A stretch of DNA of 64,000 nucleotides from contig OZ252018.1 of assembly GCA_965247535.1 (NCBI GenBank), positions 1 to 64,000 on the forward strand, written 5' to 3'. The notes below the pieces were generated by a model, which worked only from the letters and a program-made list of their open reading frames with translations, did no database searches and was not told the DNA's origin. The stretch's first letter is position 1. Every line of letters starts with the position of its first letter. Of the stretch, positions 43,913 through 52,124 are shown one piece after another. The position numbers and the translations under genes were made by a program. The DNA comes from JAPPHY01 sp965247535. Its GTDB lineage: Bacteria; Chloroflexota; Dehalococcoidia; Lucifugimonadales; UBA2985.

Positions 43913-45178
43913 GTGAAGAACTTGATATCAATCGCAACGCGGTTCTGGACCCTTGGACTGGTCGGCGCGGCAATGTTGGTGTTGGTTTTGGCTGCGTGTG
44001 AAGGATCGCCGACGCCCACGGTTGCTCCTCCTCCGACGTCCACGGCTGTTCCGACATCGACGGCCGCTCCTACAGCGACAAGGGTTCCTTCGCGCACACC
44101 TGTCGCCGCACCGGCGCCCGGCGCCGGGCTCCTGGCGAAGCTGTCGCTGATACCGGCAGCCCTAATAGACGAAGGCGTGTGGTACGGCGACCTGGGCCGC
44201 GCATTGGAGATGGCCGGTGTTCAAGCGCCGCGCAGCCGAGATGACTTGGTTCAGTCCGATAGTGTCCGGGACGCGTACGGTGACGCGAGCCGAGGAATCA
44301 TCCTGGCTCCCGGATTCCTGGGCGGCGTGAGCAGCGAGCCAGGGTGGGAGGAGGTCTTCGGGTTCAATGGCTACGAGGTCACAGAGGCTTTGGGTTTCGG
44401 CGGGTCGCCCTTGGGGATCGCGCTCCCCTCCTCAACGGCGTACCTGGAAGGCGACTTTGACGATGTTACAATCCGGCAGAAGCTCCGGGACCTCGGGTAC
44501 GAGGAGATAGAAGCCTCCGGCCGAACCTACTTCTCGATGAACGATGATAATTCGTGGGGCTCTCTTGCGAGTCCGGAAGGGATTGCACTTGGCTCAATGA
44601 ACCGCGTCTACGTGGGCGACGCTGCCCTGATCGTCGCACCGGACACCGCGTTCATCACCGGCATGATGGCTACCTGGGCAAACGAATCGCCATCGCTGGA
44701 GGATGACGCCGCCTTCTCCAGCATAGCCCTCGCACTGGGAGACCCACTCTCGGCCGGGCTCTTCACCAGGGAGGCCATTATGGACCCTGAGGTTGGACTC
44801 TCGGCCGGCTTTTCGCAGTTCGAGAAACCGGCTGAGTGGGGCACGCTTCACGAGTGGTCCGACATGGGCGCAGGCTACGGACGAGATGAAGAAGGCGATT
44901 GGTGGGTCATATCACTCTTCTACTCCGATCCGGGCGCGGCTGATGCCGACGCGGATGAGCTCATCCAGCGCATGTGGGGGTACGATACCGCCCTGATGGA
45001 GCTCGTCGAGCGGGGTTGGCTACAGCAGCCCGTTGACCAATCATGCGGTGAGCTTACGGCAGAAATCTGGCGACATGAATACGGGTCAAACTTGAGCATT
45101 CGCTGCACAATGATTGAGGACGGCGCAACGGCATTGCAACTCGTGGACCTCCGAGACCTGGGTTTTCTGCTGCCGTAG
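43913..45178 (+). CDS. Predicted lipoprotein of unknown function
   Basis: A 421-aa protein from a GTG at 43913 with only a weak ribosome site. A signal peptide with lipobox (LAAC) is followed by a short TP/AP-rich linker. The large globular part has no motif I recognise; it contains repeated Gly/Asp-rich strands (WEEVFGFNGYEVTEALGFGG, GSLASPEGIALGSMNRVYVG) and two late cysteines (DQSCGELTAEIW, IRCTMIEDG) that could form a disulfide. It is probably an anchored extracytoplasmic protein peculiar to this lineage. Confidence 0.65.
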   Translation: MKNLISIATRFWTLGLVGAAMLVLVLAACEGSPTPTVAPPPTSTAVPTSTAAPTATRVPSRTPVAAPAPGAGLLAKLSLIPAALIDEGVWYGDLGRALEMAGVQAPRSRDDLVQSDSVRDAYGDASRGIILAPGFLGGVSSEPGWEEVFGFNGYEVTEALGFGGSPLGIALPSSTAYLEGDFDDVTIRQKLRDLGYEEIEASGRTYFSMNDDNSWGSLASPEGIALGSMNRVYVGDAALIVAPDTAFITGMMATWANESPSLEDDAAFSSIALALGDPLSAGLFTREAIMDPEVGLSAGFSQFEKPAEWGTLHEWSDMGAGYGRDEEGDWWVISLFYSDPGAADADADELIQRMWGYDTALMELVERGWLQQPVDQSCGELTAEIWRHEYGSNLSIRCTMIEDGATALQLVDLRDLGFLLP

Positions 45179-45278
45179 CGTCGAATCTACCCTCCAGCCG
45201 AGCTTTAACCCCAAGCCATCGCCGGCCACGCCCATCTACCCCAGAGCCTTTTCGCTGTTGGGATAGAACCGTATCTCG

Positions 45279-45337
45279 CCGTTCGGCCTGAGCTTGTCGA
45301 AGGCCCAATTGTGGTTCGACAGGCTCACCACGAGCGG
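45279..45337. repeat. Dispersed intergenic repeat, partial copies
   Basis: CGTTCGGCCTGAGCTTGTCG and, inverted nearby, TGGTTCGACAGGCTCACCAC belong to the same family as 46335-46542 and 15915-15955. They lie between the lipoprotein gene and folD. Confidence 0.7.
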
Positions 45338-45433
45338 ACTTCGAATGGGCCCCGCCTAGCCGCGCCGTTGTTGCGCGCGCGGGCGTGTGCTAACATTCCT
45401 CGGAGAACCCTACGCCACGACCAGAGGAGGTAC

Positions 45434-46324
45434 ATGACCGCGGTCGTAATTGACGGGAACGCAATCGCGCAGGAGATCCGCGCCGAGGCGGCGCAGGCAG
45501 TGGCCGCCCTCCACTCGCGCCACGGTATCGCGCCCGGCCTCGCGGTCGTGCTCGTGGGCGACGATCCGGCCTCGGCGGTTTACGTGCGCAACAAGGAGCG
45601 CGCCTGCCGTGAGGCCGGCATCCACGCGCAGACCATCAACCTGCCGGCCAGCGCCTCGCAGGTCGAGATCATCGCCGAGGTGCGGAAGCTCAACGCCGAT
45701 CCCGGTGTCCACGGCATCCTGGTGCAGCTGCCGCTGCCGTCCCACGTGGACGAGCGCGCCGTTATCCTGGCGCTGGACCCGGACAAGGACGTGGACGGCC
45801 TCCACCCCGTGAACGTTGGGCGGCTGGTGCAGGGCGAGCCTCTCTTTGTACCGTGCACCCCTTGGGGCATCCAGGAAATGCTGGTTCGCAGCGGCCACAG
45901 CCCGGAGGGCAAGCACGTGGTGGTGTGCGGTCGCAGCGACATCGTGGGCAAGCCCGTGGCCATGCTGCTGCTACAGAAGCGGACGGGCGCCAACGCCACC
46001 GTGACCATGTGCCACACAGGAACCCGAGATCTCGCGGCCGTGACGCGTTCGGCCGACATCCTGGTGGTCGCCATCGGGCGGGCGGAGGTCGTGACTGCGG
46101 ACATGGTGAGCGAGGGAGCGGTGGTCATCGACGTGGGCATCAACCGCGTCGATGATTCGACCAGGCCGCGTGGCTACCGCCTCGTGGGAGACGTCGACTA
46201 CTCGAGCGTGTCGGAGAAGGCGGCGGCGATCACGCCGGTGCCGGGAGGCGTGGGCCCGATGACGGTCGCCATGCTCCTGAAGAACACGCTCAGGGCTGCG
46301 GAGCGAGCGTCGGCTGGTGGTTGA
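45434..46324 (+). CDS. folD: Bifunctional methylenetetrahydrofolate dehydrogenase/cyclohydrolase
   Basis: A 296-aa enzyme interconverting methylene-, methenyl- and formyl-tetrahydrofolate. The ATG at 45434 has AGGAGG upstream. The catalytic Lys is in YVRNKERACREAGI; VHGILVQLPLP, DKDVDGLHPVNVG, the NADP-binding GRSDIVGKPVAMLLL and the C-terminal TPVPGGVGPMTVAMLL are diagnostic. It stands alone, flanked on both sides by the dispersed repeats. Confidence 0.96.
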   Translation: MTAVVIDGNAIAQEIRAEAAQAVAALHSRHGIAPGLAVVLVGDDPASAVYVRNKERACREAGIHAQTINLPASASQVEIIAEVRKLNADPGVHGILVQLPLPSHVDERAVILALDPDKDVDGLHPVNVGRLVQGEPLFVPCTPWGIQEMLVRSGHSPEGKHVVVCGRSDIVGKPVAMLLLQKRTGANATVTMCHTGTRDLAAVTRSADILVVAIGRAEVVTADMVSEGAVVIDVGINRVDDSTRPRGYRLVGDVDYSSVSEKAAAITPVPGGVGPMTVAMLLKNTLRAAERASAGG

Positions 46325-46334
46325 CCCGCTCTAG

Positions 46335-46542
46335 TGGTTCGACAGGCTCACCACGAACGGGCCGTGGGGATCCAACACCCGCTCGCCCTGAGCCGGTCGA
46401 AGGGTGAGCGGGCTGGCGCGGACTCCTGGGCGTTCGAATGGTTCGACAGGCTCACCACGAACGGGCCGTGGGGATCCAGCACCCGTTCGCCCTGAGCCGG
46501 TCGAAGGGTGAGCGGGCTGGCGCGGACTCCAAGGCGCCCGAA
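46335..46542. repeat. Two tandem 104-bp copies of the dispersed repeat
   Basis: Copy 1 (46335-46438) and copy 2 (46439-46542) differ at only a few positions. Each starts TGGTTCGACAGGCTCACCAC and contains a hairpin around GAGCCGGTCGA. Open frames across this array are an artefact of the repetition. Confidence 0.85.
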
Positions 46543-46583
46543 TGGCAAACCTGCCCTCAAACGCGAATAAGGGTGAGTATCGC

Positions 46584-46817
46584 ATGACCGGACTGGACTC
46601 CCTGGGAAGGGTGCTTATGCTCCTGGGAGGCGTGCTCCTCCTCCTGGGGCTTCTGCTGGTGCTTGCGCCCAAGCTGCCGTTTCTCTCGCGAATCCCAGGT
46701 GACATCGTGCTGCGACGGGGTGAGCTCACGATATACTTCCCGATTGTCACCATGCTCCTCGTGAGCGTGGGCCTGACGATCGTCCTGAACGTCACCCTGC
46801 GGCTTTTCCGGGGCTGA
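46584..46817 (+). CDS. DUF2905 small membrane protein
   Basis: A 77-aa protein from the ATG at 46584. Two hydrophobic helices flank the conserved loop PKLPFLSRIPGDIVLRRGEL, followed by TIYFPIVTMLLVSVGLT, which is the DUF2905 pattern. Function unknown. It ends three bases before queA and is probably co-transcribed with it, a neighbourhood often seen for this family as far as I recall. Confidence 0.85.
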   Translation: MTGLDSLGRVLMLLGGVLLLLGLLLVLAPKLPFLSRIPGDIVLRRGELTIYFPIVTMLLVSVGLTIVLNVTLRLFRG

Positions 46818-46819
46818 CC

Positions 46820-47866
46820 GTGCGCACCGCCGACTTCGACTACGAACTGCCGCGCGAGCTCATCGCGCAGACGCCCGTGGAACCGCGCGACCACTCCCGC
46901 CTCATGGCGCTGGACCGCCGCACCGGCGAGACAGAGCATCGCCGCTTCTACGAGATCGGCCGCTTCCTCAGGCCCGGCGACCTGCTGGTGCTCAACGACA
47001 GCCGCGTGATACCGGCCCGCCTACGCGGCCGAAGGCTCGGCTCCGGCGGCGCCATCGAGCTCCTCCTGCTCCGCCGCGAAGGCGAGGGTACCTGGAGGGC
47101 GCTGGTGCGCCCGGGCCGCCGGCTCCGGCCGGGCGCGCGATTCGAGGTGGACGGCGTGGAGGGCGAGGTGCTGGCGGACGCGGACGGCGGCGCGCGGCTG
47201 GTCCGCCTCTCCGACGAGGCCGTCATCCACCGCGCCGGCGAGATGCCGCTGCCTCCCTACATTGCGACGCCACCGGAGGACCCGGAGCGTTACCAGACTG
47301 TATACGCCAAGGTGGAGGGCAGCGCAGCCGCTCCCACGGCCGGCCTGCACTTCACGCCGCACCTGCTGGAGTCGCTCGCGGAGGAGGGCGTGCGCTTTGC
47401 CCGCGTAACCCTTCACGTAGGACTGGACACCTTCCGCCCCGTGAGGTCGGAGGAGCCGGAGAAGCACAAGCTCCACTCAGAGTGGTTTGAGGTGGGCGAG
47501 GAAGCTGCCCGCGAGGTGAGCCTGGCGCACGCTGAGGGGCGCCGCGTCGTTGCCGTCGGCACCACCAGCGTCCGGGTGCTGGAGCAGGCCGCCCTACTGT
47601 CGCAGGACGATGGAGCGGGCGCACTGTCGCCGGTGTCCGGCTGGGCCGACCTGTTCATCCTGCCCGGGCATCGCTTCCGGCTGGTCGACGGCATGGTCAC
47701 GAACTTTCACCTGCCGCGCTCGACACTACTCATGCTGGTTAGTGCGTTCGCCGGAGCCGACGCGGAGCCGGACAGCGGGCGGAGACTGATGCTTTCGGCC
47801 TATCGCGAGGCAATCGACCTCCGGTACCGGCTCTTCAGCTTTGGGGATTGCATGCTGATACTCTAG
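46820..47866 (+). CDS. queA: S-adenosylmethionine:tRNA ribosyltransferase-isomerase
   Basis: A 348-aa enzyme making epoxyqueuosine in tRNA from preQ1 and SAM. It uses a GTG start three bases after the DUF2905 stop. MRTADFDYELPRELIAQTP, LVLNDSRVIPARLRG, PPYIATPPEDPERYQTVYA, SAAAPTAGLHFTP and TNFHLPRSTLLMLVSAFAG are conserved blocks. No other queuosine gene is in the window. Confidence 0.95.
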   Translation: MRTADFDYELPRELIAQTPVEPRDHSRLMALDRRTGETEHRRFYEIGRFLRPGDLLVLNDSRVIPARLRGRRLGSGGAIELLLLRREGEGTWRALVRPGRRLRPGARFEVDGVEGEVLADADGGARLVRLSDEAVIHRAGEMPLPPYIATPPEDPERYQTVYAKVEGSAAAPTAGLHFTPHLLESLAEEGVRFARVTLHVGLDTFRPVRSEEPEKHKLHSEWFEVGEEAAREVSLAHAEGRRVVAVGTTSVRVLEQAALLSQDDGAGALSPVSGWADLFILPGHRFRLVDGMVTNFHLPRSTLLMLVSAFAGADAEPDSGRRLMLSAYREAIDLRYRLFSFGDCMLIL

Positions 47867-47934
47867 TGTTATTATAGAGTTGGCCCTCCCCATTCGCGCC
47901 CTGCGGGCCAATCCCAACTCAAGTGGAGGTTAAG

Positions 47935-48699
47935 ATGTGGAATTCCATGCAGACGGATAGCTTTGTTGGACAGACCAGCGAGGTCGTAACACTCAAGGGG
48001 TACAACGGCGACGAGGTGCACGCGTACGTGTCGAAGCCGGAGGGGTCCGGGCCGTTCCCCGGCGTTGTCCTCGCACACCACATGCCCGGATGGGACGAGT
48101 TCTACCGTGAGACGGCGCGTCGTTTCGCCGACCACGGCTTCATCGCAATCAGCCCAGACCTGTACGAACAGTTTGGGCACGGCGCGCCGCCGGACGTGGC
48201 GGCGAAGGTGAGGAGTGAAGGCGGCGTCCCGGACGACAGCGTGGTGGCGAACTGCGTGGCGGCAAGGGACTACGTGAAGGGCCTGTCTTCGTCCAATGGC
48301 AAGGTGGCCGTCATGGGCCACTGCTCGGGCGGGCGCCACTCCTACTTGGCGGCCTGCCGCGCGCCGGGGTTCGACGCCATCGTCGACTGCTGGGGCGGCA
48401 ACGTCATCCAGGCTGCTGACCGCCTCACGCCTGCCCAGCCGGTGTCCCCGATCGAGTACACCGCCGACCTTTCATGCCCCATCCTGGGCATCTTCGGCAA
48501 CGAGGACCAGAGTCCCACGGCGGAGCAGGTCGACCAGCACGAGGAGGAGCTCAAGAAGCACAACAAGGAGTACGAGTTCCACCGCTACGACGACGCGGGC
48601 CACGGCTTCTGGTACTACGACCGGCCCGCCTACCGGCAGGAGCAGGCCATGGACTCGTGGAACAAGACGTTCGAGTTCCTGGGCAAGCATCTGTCCTGA
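47935..48699 (+). CDS. Dienelactone hydrolase family protein
   Basis: A 254-aa alpha/beta hydrolase. I use the ATG at 47935, just after GGAGG, rather than the GTG four codons earlier that overlaps it. The nucleophile is Cys130 in MGHCSGGRH, as in dienelactone hydrolases; the acid is in FGNEDQSPTAEQ and the His in DDAGHGFWYYDRP. The family hydrolyses enol-lactones and related esters, but many members have other substrates. A 90-aa conserved protein follows 24 bases later. Confidence 0.87.
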   Translation: MWNSMQTDSFVGQTSEVVTLKGYNGDEVHAYVSKPEGSGPFPGVVLAHHMPGWDEFYRETARRFADHGFIAISPDLYEQFGHGAPPDVAAKVRSEGGVPDDSVVANCVAARDYVKGLSSSNGKVAVMGHCSGGRHSYLAACRAPGFDAIVDCWGGNVIQAADRLTPAQPVSPIEYTADLSCPILGIFGNEDQSPTAEQVDQHEEELKKHNKEYEFHRYDDAGHGFWYYDRPAYRQEQAMDSWNKTFEFLGKHLS

Positions 48700-48723
48700 G
48701 CCGGGGCAGGGAGGAGTAGCGAC

Positions 48724-48996
48724 ATGTGCACAATGATTGTCGAGAAGGCTGCTGTGACCGGCAGCGGCAAGGGGTCCAAGGGCTGGTTCGAGCTGAAGGA
48801 GGCCAACGTCTCCTTCGACCACCCACAGAATGCGCAGTTTGACCACGCGCTGAACATAGACTTCGTGAACCACGAGCTTGGCCTGGACAAGAGGGTGGCC
48901 GTGGAACTGTCGGCGGAGTCGGCGCGGCGGCTCATTGTAGCGATCGAGGAGGCGCTGCGGCGGGGCGCGGAGGAGGAGGGGCTGGACACCCGCTAG
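48724..48996 (+). CDS. Small conserved protein, resembles DUF6295
   Basis: A 90-aa protein beginning MCTMIVEKAAVTGSGKGSKG with the blocks GWFELKEANVSFDHP, ALNIDFVNHELG and VAVELSAESARRLIVAIEEAL. From memory this fits DUF6295, a family of unknown function; I could not check. GGGAGGAG precedes the ATG. It probably shares the message of the dienelactone hydrolase gene and is followed by a clear terminator. Confidence 0.72.
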   Translation: MCTMIVEKAAVTGSGKGSKGWFELKEANVSFDHPQNAQFDHALNIDFVNHELGLDKRVAVELSAESARRLIVAIEEALRRGAEEEGLDTR

Positions 48997-49021
48997 GCAG
49001 CACACCACAGCACTAAAGCGA

Positions 49022-49053
49022 AGGGCCTGGAGCGAAGCGCTCCCGGCCCTTTC
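49022..49053 (+). terminator. Rho-independent terminator
   Basis: GGGCC-T-GGAGCG pairs with CGCTCC-C-GGCCC around AAG, followed by TTTCTTCTT. It ends the dienelactone hydrolase/DUF6295-like transcript. Confidence 0.8.
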
Positions 49054-49124
49054 TTCTTGCTCTTGTTGGGCTGCTCCCCGCACCGTACCTGAGGCCCGAA
49101 TGAGGGCGGTGAAGCGACCTATAG

Positions 49125-49976
49125 CTAGCCCCGCATCTGTCTCAGGCGCGCAACCCGGTCACGTATCGGCGGGTGGGTGGAGAACAGCGAGGCCGTGATT
49201 CCGCTTAGCGGGTTCACGATGAACAGGTGCGAGACCGCCTCGTTGACCTTCATGGGTCGACGGTGAGATCCCGCCTCCAGCTTCTCGAGCGCGTTGGCCA
49301 GCGCCAACGGGTTGCGGCAGTTCTGGGCTCCCGTGGTGTCGGCCTGGTACTCACGGGCGCGTGATATGGCCGAGCGAACTAGCATCGCCGCGAGCGGCAG
49401 GAGTATCGCCACAACCAGCATGCCGATAAGCCCGATCATCGCTCCGTGGCCGCCGCCGCCTCCACGCCTCATGCCGCCGAAGAGCATTGAGAACCGGGCG
49501 ATCATGGCCATGAAGGTGATGGCCCCGGCGACGGAGGCCGCCACGGTCATGATCAGCGTGTCGCGGTTGCCGACGTGCGCCATCTCGTGTGCCATGACTG
49601 CGGCAAGCTCGTCGCGCTTGAGGATGCGCATGATGCCCGAGGTCGCCGCCACGGCCGCCTTCTGCGGGCTTCTGCCCGTGGCGAACGCGTTGGGGGAGTC
49701 GTTCTCTATGAGGTAGACGCGTGGCTTGGGAAGCCCGCTCAGCATCGCCTGCTCCTCCACGATGGAGTGGAGGACCGGAGCGTCCTGAGGCGTGACCTCC
49801 TTGGCGCCCGCCATGCGAAGCGCGAGCTTGTCGCTGTGCCAGTAGGCCATGAAGTTCATGCCCACCGACAGGACCAGGGCGATAGCCATGCCCCCGACGC
49901 CGCCCAGAAAGTAGCCTGCCATCACCAGCAGCGACGACATGACTATCAGCAGGAATCCGGTCTTGAGCGTGTTCAA
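49125..49976 (-). CDS. htpX: HtpX-type membrane zinc metalloprotease
   Basis: A 283-aa M48 protease taking part in quality control of membrane proteins. Two N-terminal hydrophobic helices precede the cytosolic catalytic domain with HEMAH (His130, Glu131, His134) in AAVMAHEMAHVGNRDT; a further pair of helices follows, then SRAREYQADTTGAQ with the third zinc ligand. Length and the ending STHPPIRDRVARLRQM are typical. Transcribed alone. Confidence 0.93.
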   Translation of the reverse strand: MNTLKTGFLLIVMSSLLVMAGYFLGGVGGMAIALVLSVGMNFMAYWHSDKLALRMAGAKEVTPQDAPVLHSIVEEQAMLSGLPKPRVYLIENDSPNAFATGRSPQKAAVAATSGIMRILKRDELAAVMAHEMAHVGNRDTLIMTVAASVAGAITFMAMIARFSMLFGGMRRGGGGGHGAMIGLIGMLVVAILLPLAAMLVRSAISRAREYQADTTGAQNCRNPLALANALEKLEAGSHRRPMKVNEAVSHLFIVNPLSGITASLFSTHPPIRDRVARLRQMRG

Positions 49977-50171
49977 TCGGTCAACCCTCCGGGTCAGGTC
50001 TCAATGGCCGCGGAATCCGCGCAGCCGCGTGAACATTATACCATTGCGCGGGGGCCGCTCTGCCGAGAAGATGCCAACAGGGCAGCCGTCTCTGCATCCG
50101 CCCGAATGGTCCAAAGCCCGATTGAGGTCCAGCATCATCCAAGAAGCTTGCGCTAACCTCCGGGGGAGTTC

Positions 50172-50510
50172 CTAAGGCCAGACCTCGGCTTGATAGGTAT
50201 CGATAAGGGCTGCCAATTCACCAAGTGTTCGGCCATTGATTTCCAGAACGCGACCGTGATTGATAGCTTCCTCAATTTGGCTAAGCTGCGCCTGGTCAGC
50301 GCCCTGCGCACGTTGTGAGATAACCAAGTATCGCGTACCGGAGGACGCGCTGGAGACCTTACTGAGTTCTGTCCAGGCCTTCTCGCCGGGTTTCAGACGC
50401 CCATTGTTATAGTCATCAGCGCAATACAGGAATCCCTCTATGCGGTCCAAGGCATAAGAAAGTTTGCAGTTGAAGGGGTCTTGTCGCGCTGTATTGGCAA
50501 GATAATCCAT
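50172..50510 (-). CDS. Small protein of unknown function, partner of the KAP NTPase
   Basis: A 112-aa protein whose start is three bases after the stop of the KAP NTPase gene, so both are surely one operon. It contains YALDRIEGFLYCADDYNNGR, then KAWTELSKVSS, GTRYLVISQRAQGADQAQLSQIEEAI and ends in GELAALIDTYQAEVW. No family is recognised. The mix of acidic helices and one central strand region could form a small globular partner or effector; no catalytic motif is evident. Confidence 0.65.
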   Translation of the reverse strand: MDYLANTARQDPFNCKLSYALDRIEGFLYCADDYNNGRLKPGEKAWTELSKVSSASSGTRYLVISQRAQGADQAQLSQIEEAINHGRVLEINGRTLGELAALIDTYQAEVWP

Positions 50511-50513
50511 AAT

Positions 50514-51644
50514 CTAACTCGTTCGAAAACGGCCCGCCCTCAGTTGGCGATAGTATTCAGGCTTGAGAAACTTGAGCGCTATCATGACAGCGAGCAAGTA
50601 AGGATGACTGAAGGCATCCGGTCGGATATTCCTTGCCAACAGGGCCAGCAGGCGTATTCCAGAGTCCATGTCACGCAGCGATAGGCCTAGAGAACTCCAG
50701 AGGCTGGGTACTATCAGACTGAAGTTTCCGTAGTAATGTGGGTTCCTATATACCTGCGGGACCAGTCCCTGGGTTGCTCCCCCTAACGCCCAATTGGGGG
50801 GTTGAAAGACCTCTCCCAGCTGGAACCTGCCAATCAAGTGCGCCGCAAATGCCTGAGAATCTACCTCCTGTAGCTGAAACTCGAAATCAAAGAATCGTCT
50901 GAGGTACACATCCGTGTTGATCTCTCCATAGATTGATGACAGTGATTTGCAGAGTTCGTCTCGGTTGATTCCAAAAACGAATACAAGATACGGCACGTCG
51001 AATATGTGCTTGACCCTCTCAAGCAGTTCGATGGCGAACGTGGGTCGGCATCTGTCGAGTTCATCGATAATGAAGACCAAGGGATGTTCGGTCTCGTTGT
51101 AGACTGCTTCAGATAGTTTCTCTAGTCCTTTCTTCAGCTCGTCCTTGGTAGCCCTTACATCAAGATACTCATTTACCAGGTCTCTCTCACTCGAATCTGC
51201 ATTAGGTGTTACGCCGATATGTTTGGACAAAAGGCTCTCAGCGTTGTTCTTGAGAAGCGTCAGCCCAGTGGAGACAAACTGTTGAGCAAGTGTCTTGAAA
51301 TTGCTGTCCTTGAATGTATTGGACATCTGACCGAGTATAGCCAGGAGAGGGTCGTCACAGAAGTCGTCCTCCCACGCATTGAAATAGATGGCCTTGAAGC
51401 CGGACCTCTCGAGATCCCTCTGCCACCGTCGAAGAAGGAATGTCTTACCGGTTCCCCATTCCCCGTGGAGACTAATGGACAGCGGCGGCTTCTGGGCTGC
51501 AACAAAGTTTGTGAGGCGCTCAGCAACCGCCTGCCTCTTGAGCAGGTCGTCACGCCACGGATAGTCCGCGTCGACCACCGGTTCGTCGAGCTTGAGGGGA
51601 ACTGACTTCTGCTCGTCTAGAAGTTCATCCGGGTTCCTGAACAT
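50514..51644 (-). CDS. KAP-family P-loop NTPase
   Basis: A 376-aa STAND-like P-loop NTPase. The ATG at 51644 follows GGAGGG. Walker A is GEWGTGKT (61-68), then IYFNAWEDDF, a KAP-type signature, and Walker B/DxDR-like FIIDELDRCRPTFAIELLERVKH (read in parts, about 191-213). The KAP family includes phage-exclusion and membrane-associated NTPases; this member has no obvious transmembrane helices inserted in the P-loop domain. The C-terminal third is alpha-helical. The gene is less GC-rich than its neighbours and forms an operon with a small unknown protein. Confidence 0.85.
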   Translation of the reverse strand: MFRNPDELLDEQKSVPLKLDEPVVDADYPWRDDLLKRQAVAERLTNFVAAQKPPLSISLHGEWGTGKTFLLRRWQRDLERSGFKAIYFNAWEDDFCDDPLLAILGQMSNTFKDSNFKTLAQQFVSTGLTLLKNNAESLLSKHIGVTPNADSSERDLVNEYLDVRATKDELKKGLEKLSEAVYNETEHPLVFIIDELDRCRPTFAIELLERVKHIFDVPYLVFVFGINRDELCKSLSSIYGEINTDVYLRRFFDFEFQLQEVDSQAFAAHLIGRFQLGEVFQPPNWALGGATQGLVPQVYRNPHYYGNFSLIVPSLWSSLGLSLRDMDSGIRLLALLARNIRPDAFSHPYLLAVMIALKFLKPEYYRQLRAGRFRTS

Positions 51645-51754
51645 CTTTATCCCTCCCCATAGACTCCCCACCAGTGCCTACACCAAGCGCATAGACCCCA
51701 TTCTATCAGCCTCAGTCGGGTGTAGCCCCAAGTGGGCAATGTGCAAGAAACCAC

Positions 51755-51786
51755 AAGGCCGGTGCCCCTTGCGGGGCACCGGCCTT
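51755..51786 (-). terminator. Terminator downstream of tatA
   Basis: AAGGCCGGTGCCCC pairs perfectly with its inverted copy around a four-base loop. A T-rich stretch follows on the minus strand (TTGTGGTTTCTT). It lies 28 bases after the tatA stop and separates it from the KAP genes. Confidence 0.8.
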
Positions 51787-51813
51787 CTCGTGCGAATCGT
51801 GTGCGCGGCGCGC

Positions 51814-52035
51814 CTATGCCTTCTGCCTGCGCCTCCGCCTGCTTGTCGACGGCTTGGGCGCGGGCTCCGGTTCCGGTTCCGGCGGCTCCACAAGCTCACC
51901 GGACTGTCCCCTTCGGAACTCGCGAATGCCCTTGCCCAGCGCGCCGCCTATCTCACCCAGCCGTCCCACACCAAAGATGATGAGGATGATGGCCAGGATG
52001 ATTATCAGCTCCGTGGGTCCCAGTCTCAGTGGCAT
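51814..52035 (-). CDS. tatA: Sec-independent protein translocase TatA
   Basis: A 73-aa protein with an N-terminal transmembrane helix (ELIIILAIILIIFGVGRLGEI), an amphipathic helix (GALGKGIREFRRG) and a Pro/Glu linker ending in a basic run. It forms the pore component for folded proteins with twin-arginine signals. It is encoded alone, about 24 kb from tatC and the TatB-like gene. GGAGG precedes the start. Confidence 0.9.
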   Translation of the reverse strand: MPLRLGPTELIIILAIILIIFGVGRLGEIGGALGKGIREFRRGQSGELVEPPEPEPEPAPKPSTSRRRRRQKA

Positions 52036-52124
52036 TTGAAGTTTACCTCCTGGCAGGCTTCCTGCCTGTGGGCGAAATGATAGCCCGCATCGCCCGCGCA
52101 GTCAATACTTGGCTCTGCCGGCGC

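Noticed and set aside
46331..46939. A 202-codon minus-strand frame
   Set aside because: It runs over the tandem 104-bp repeats and the reverse of DUF2905; the peptide itself repeats because the DNA does.
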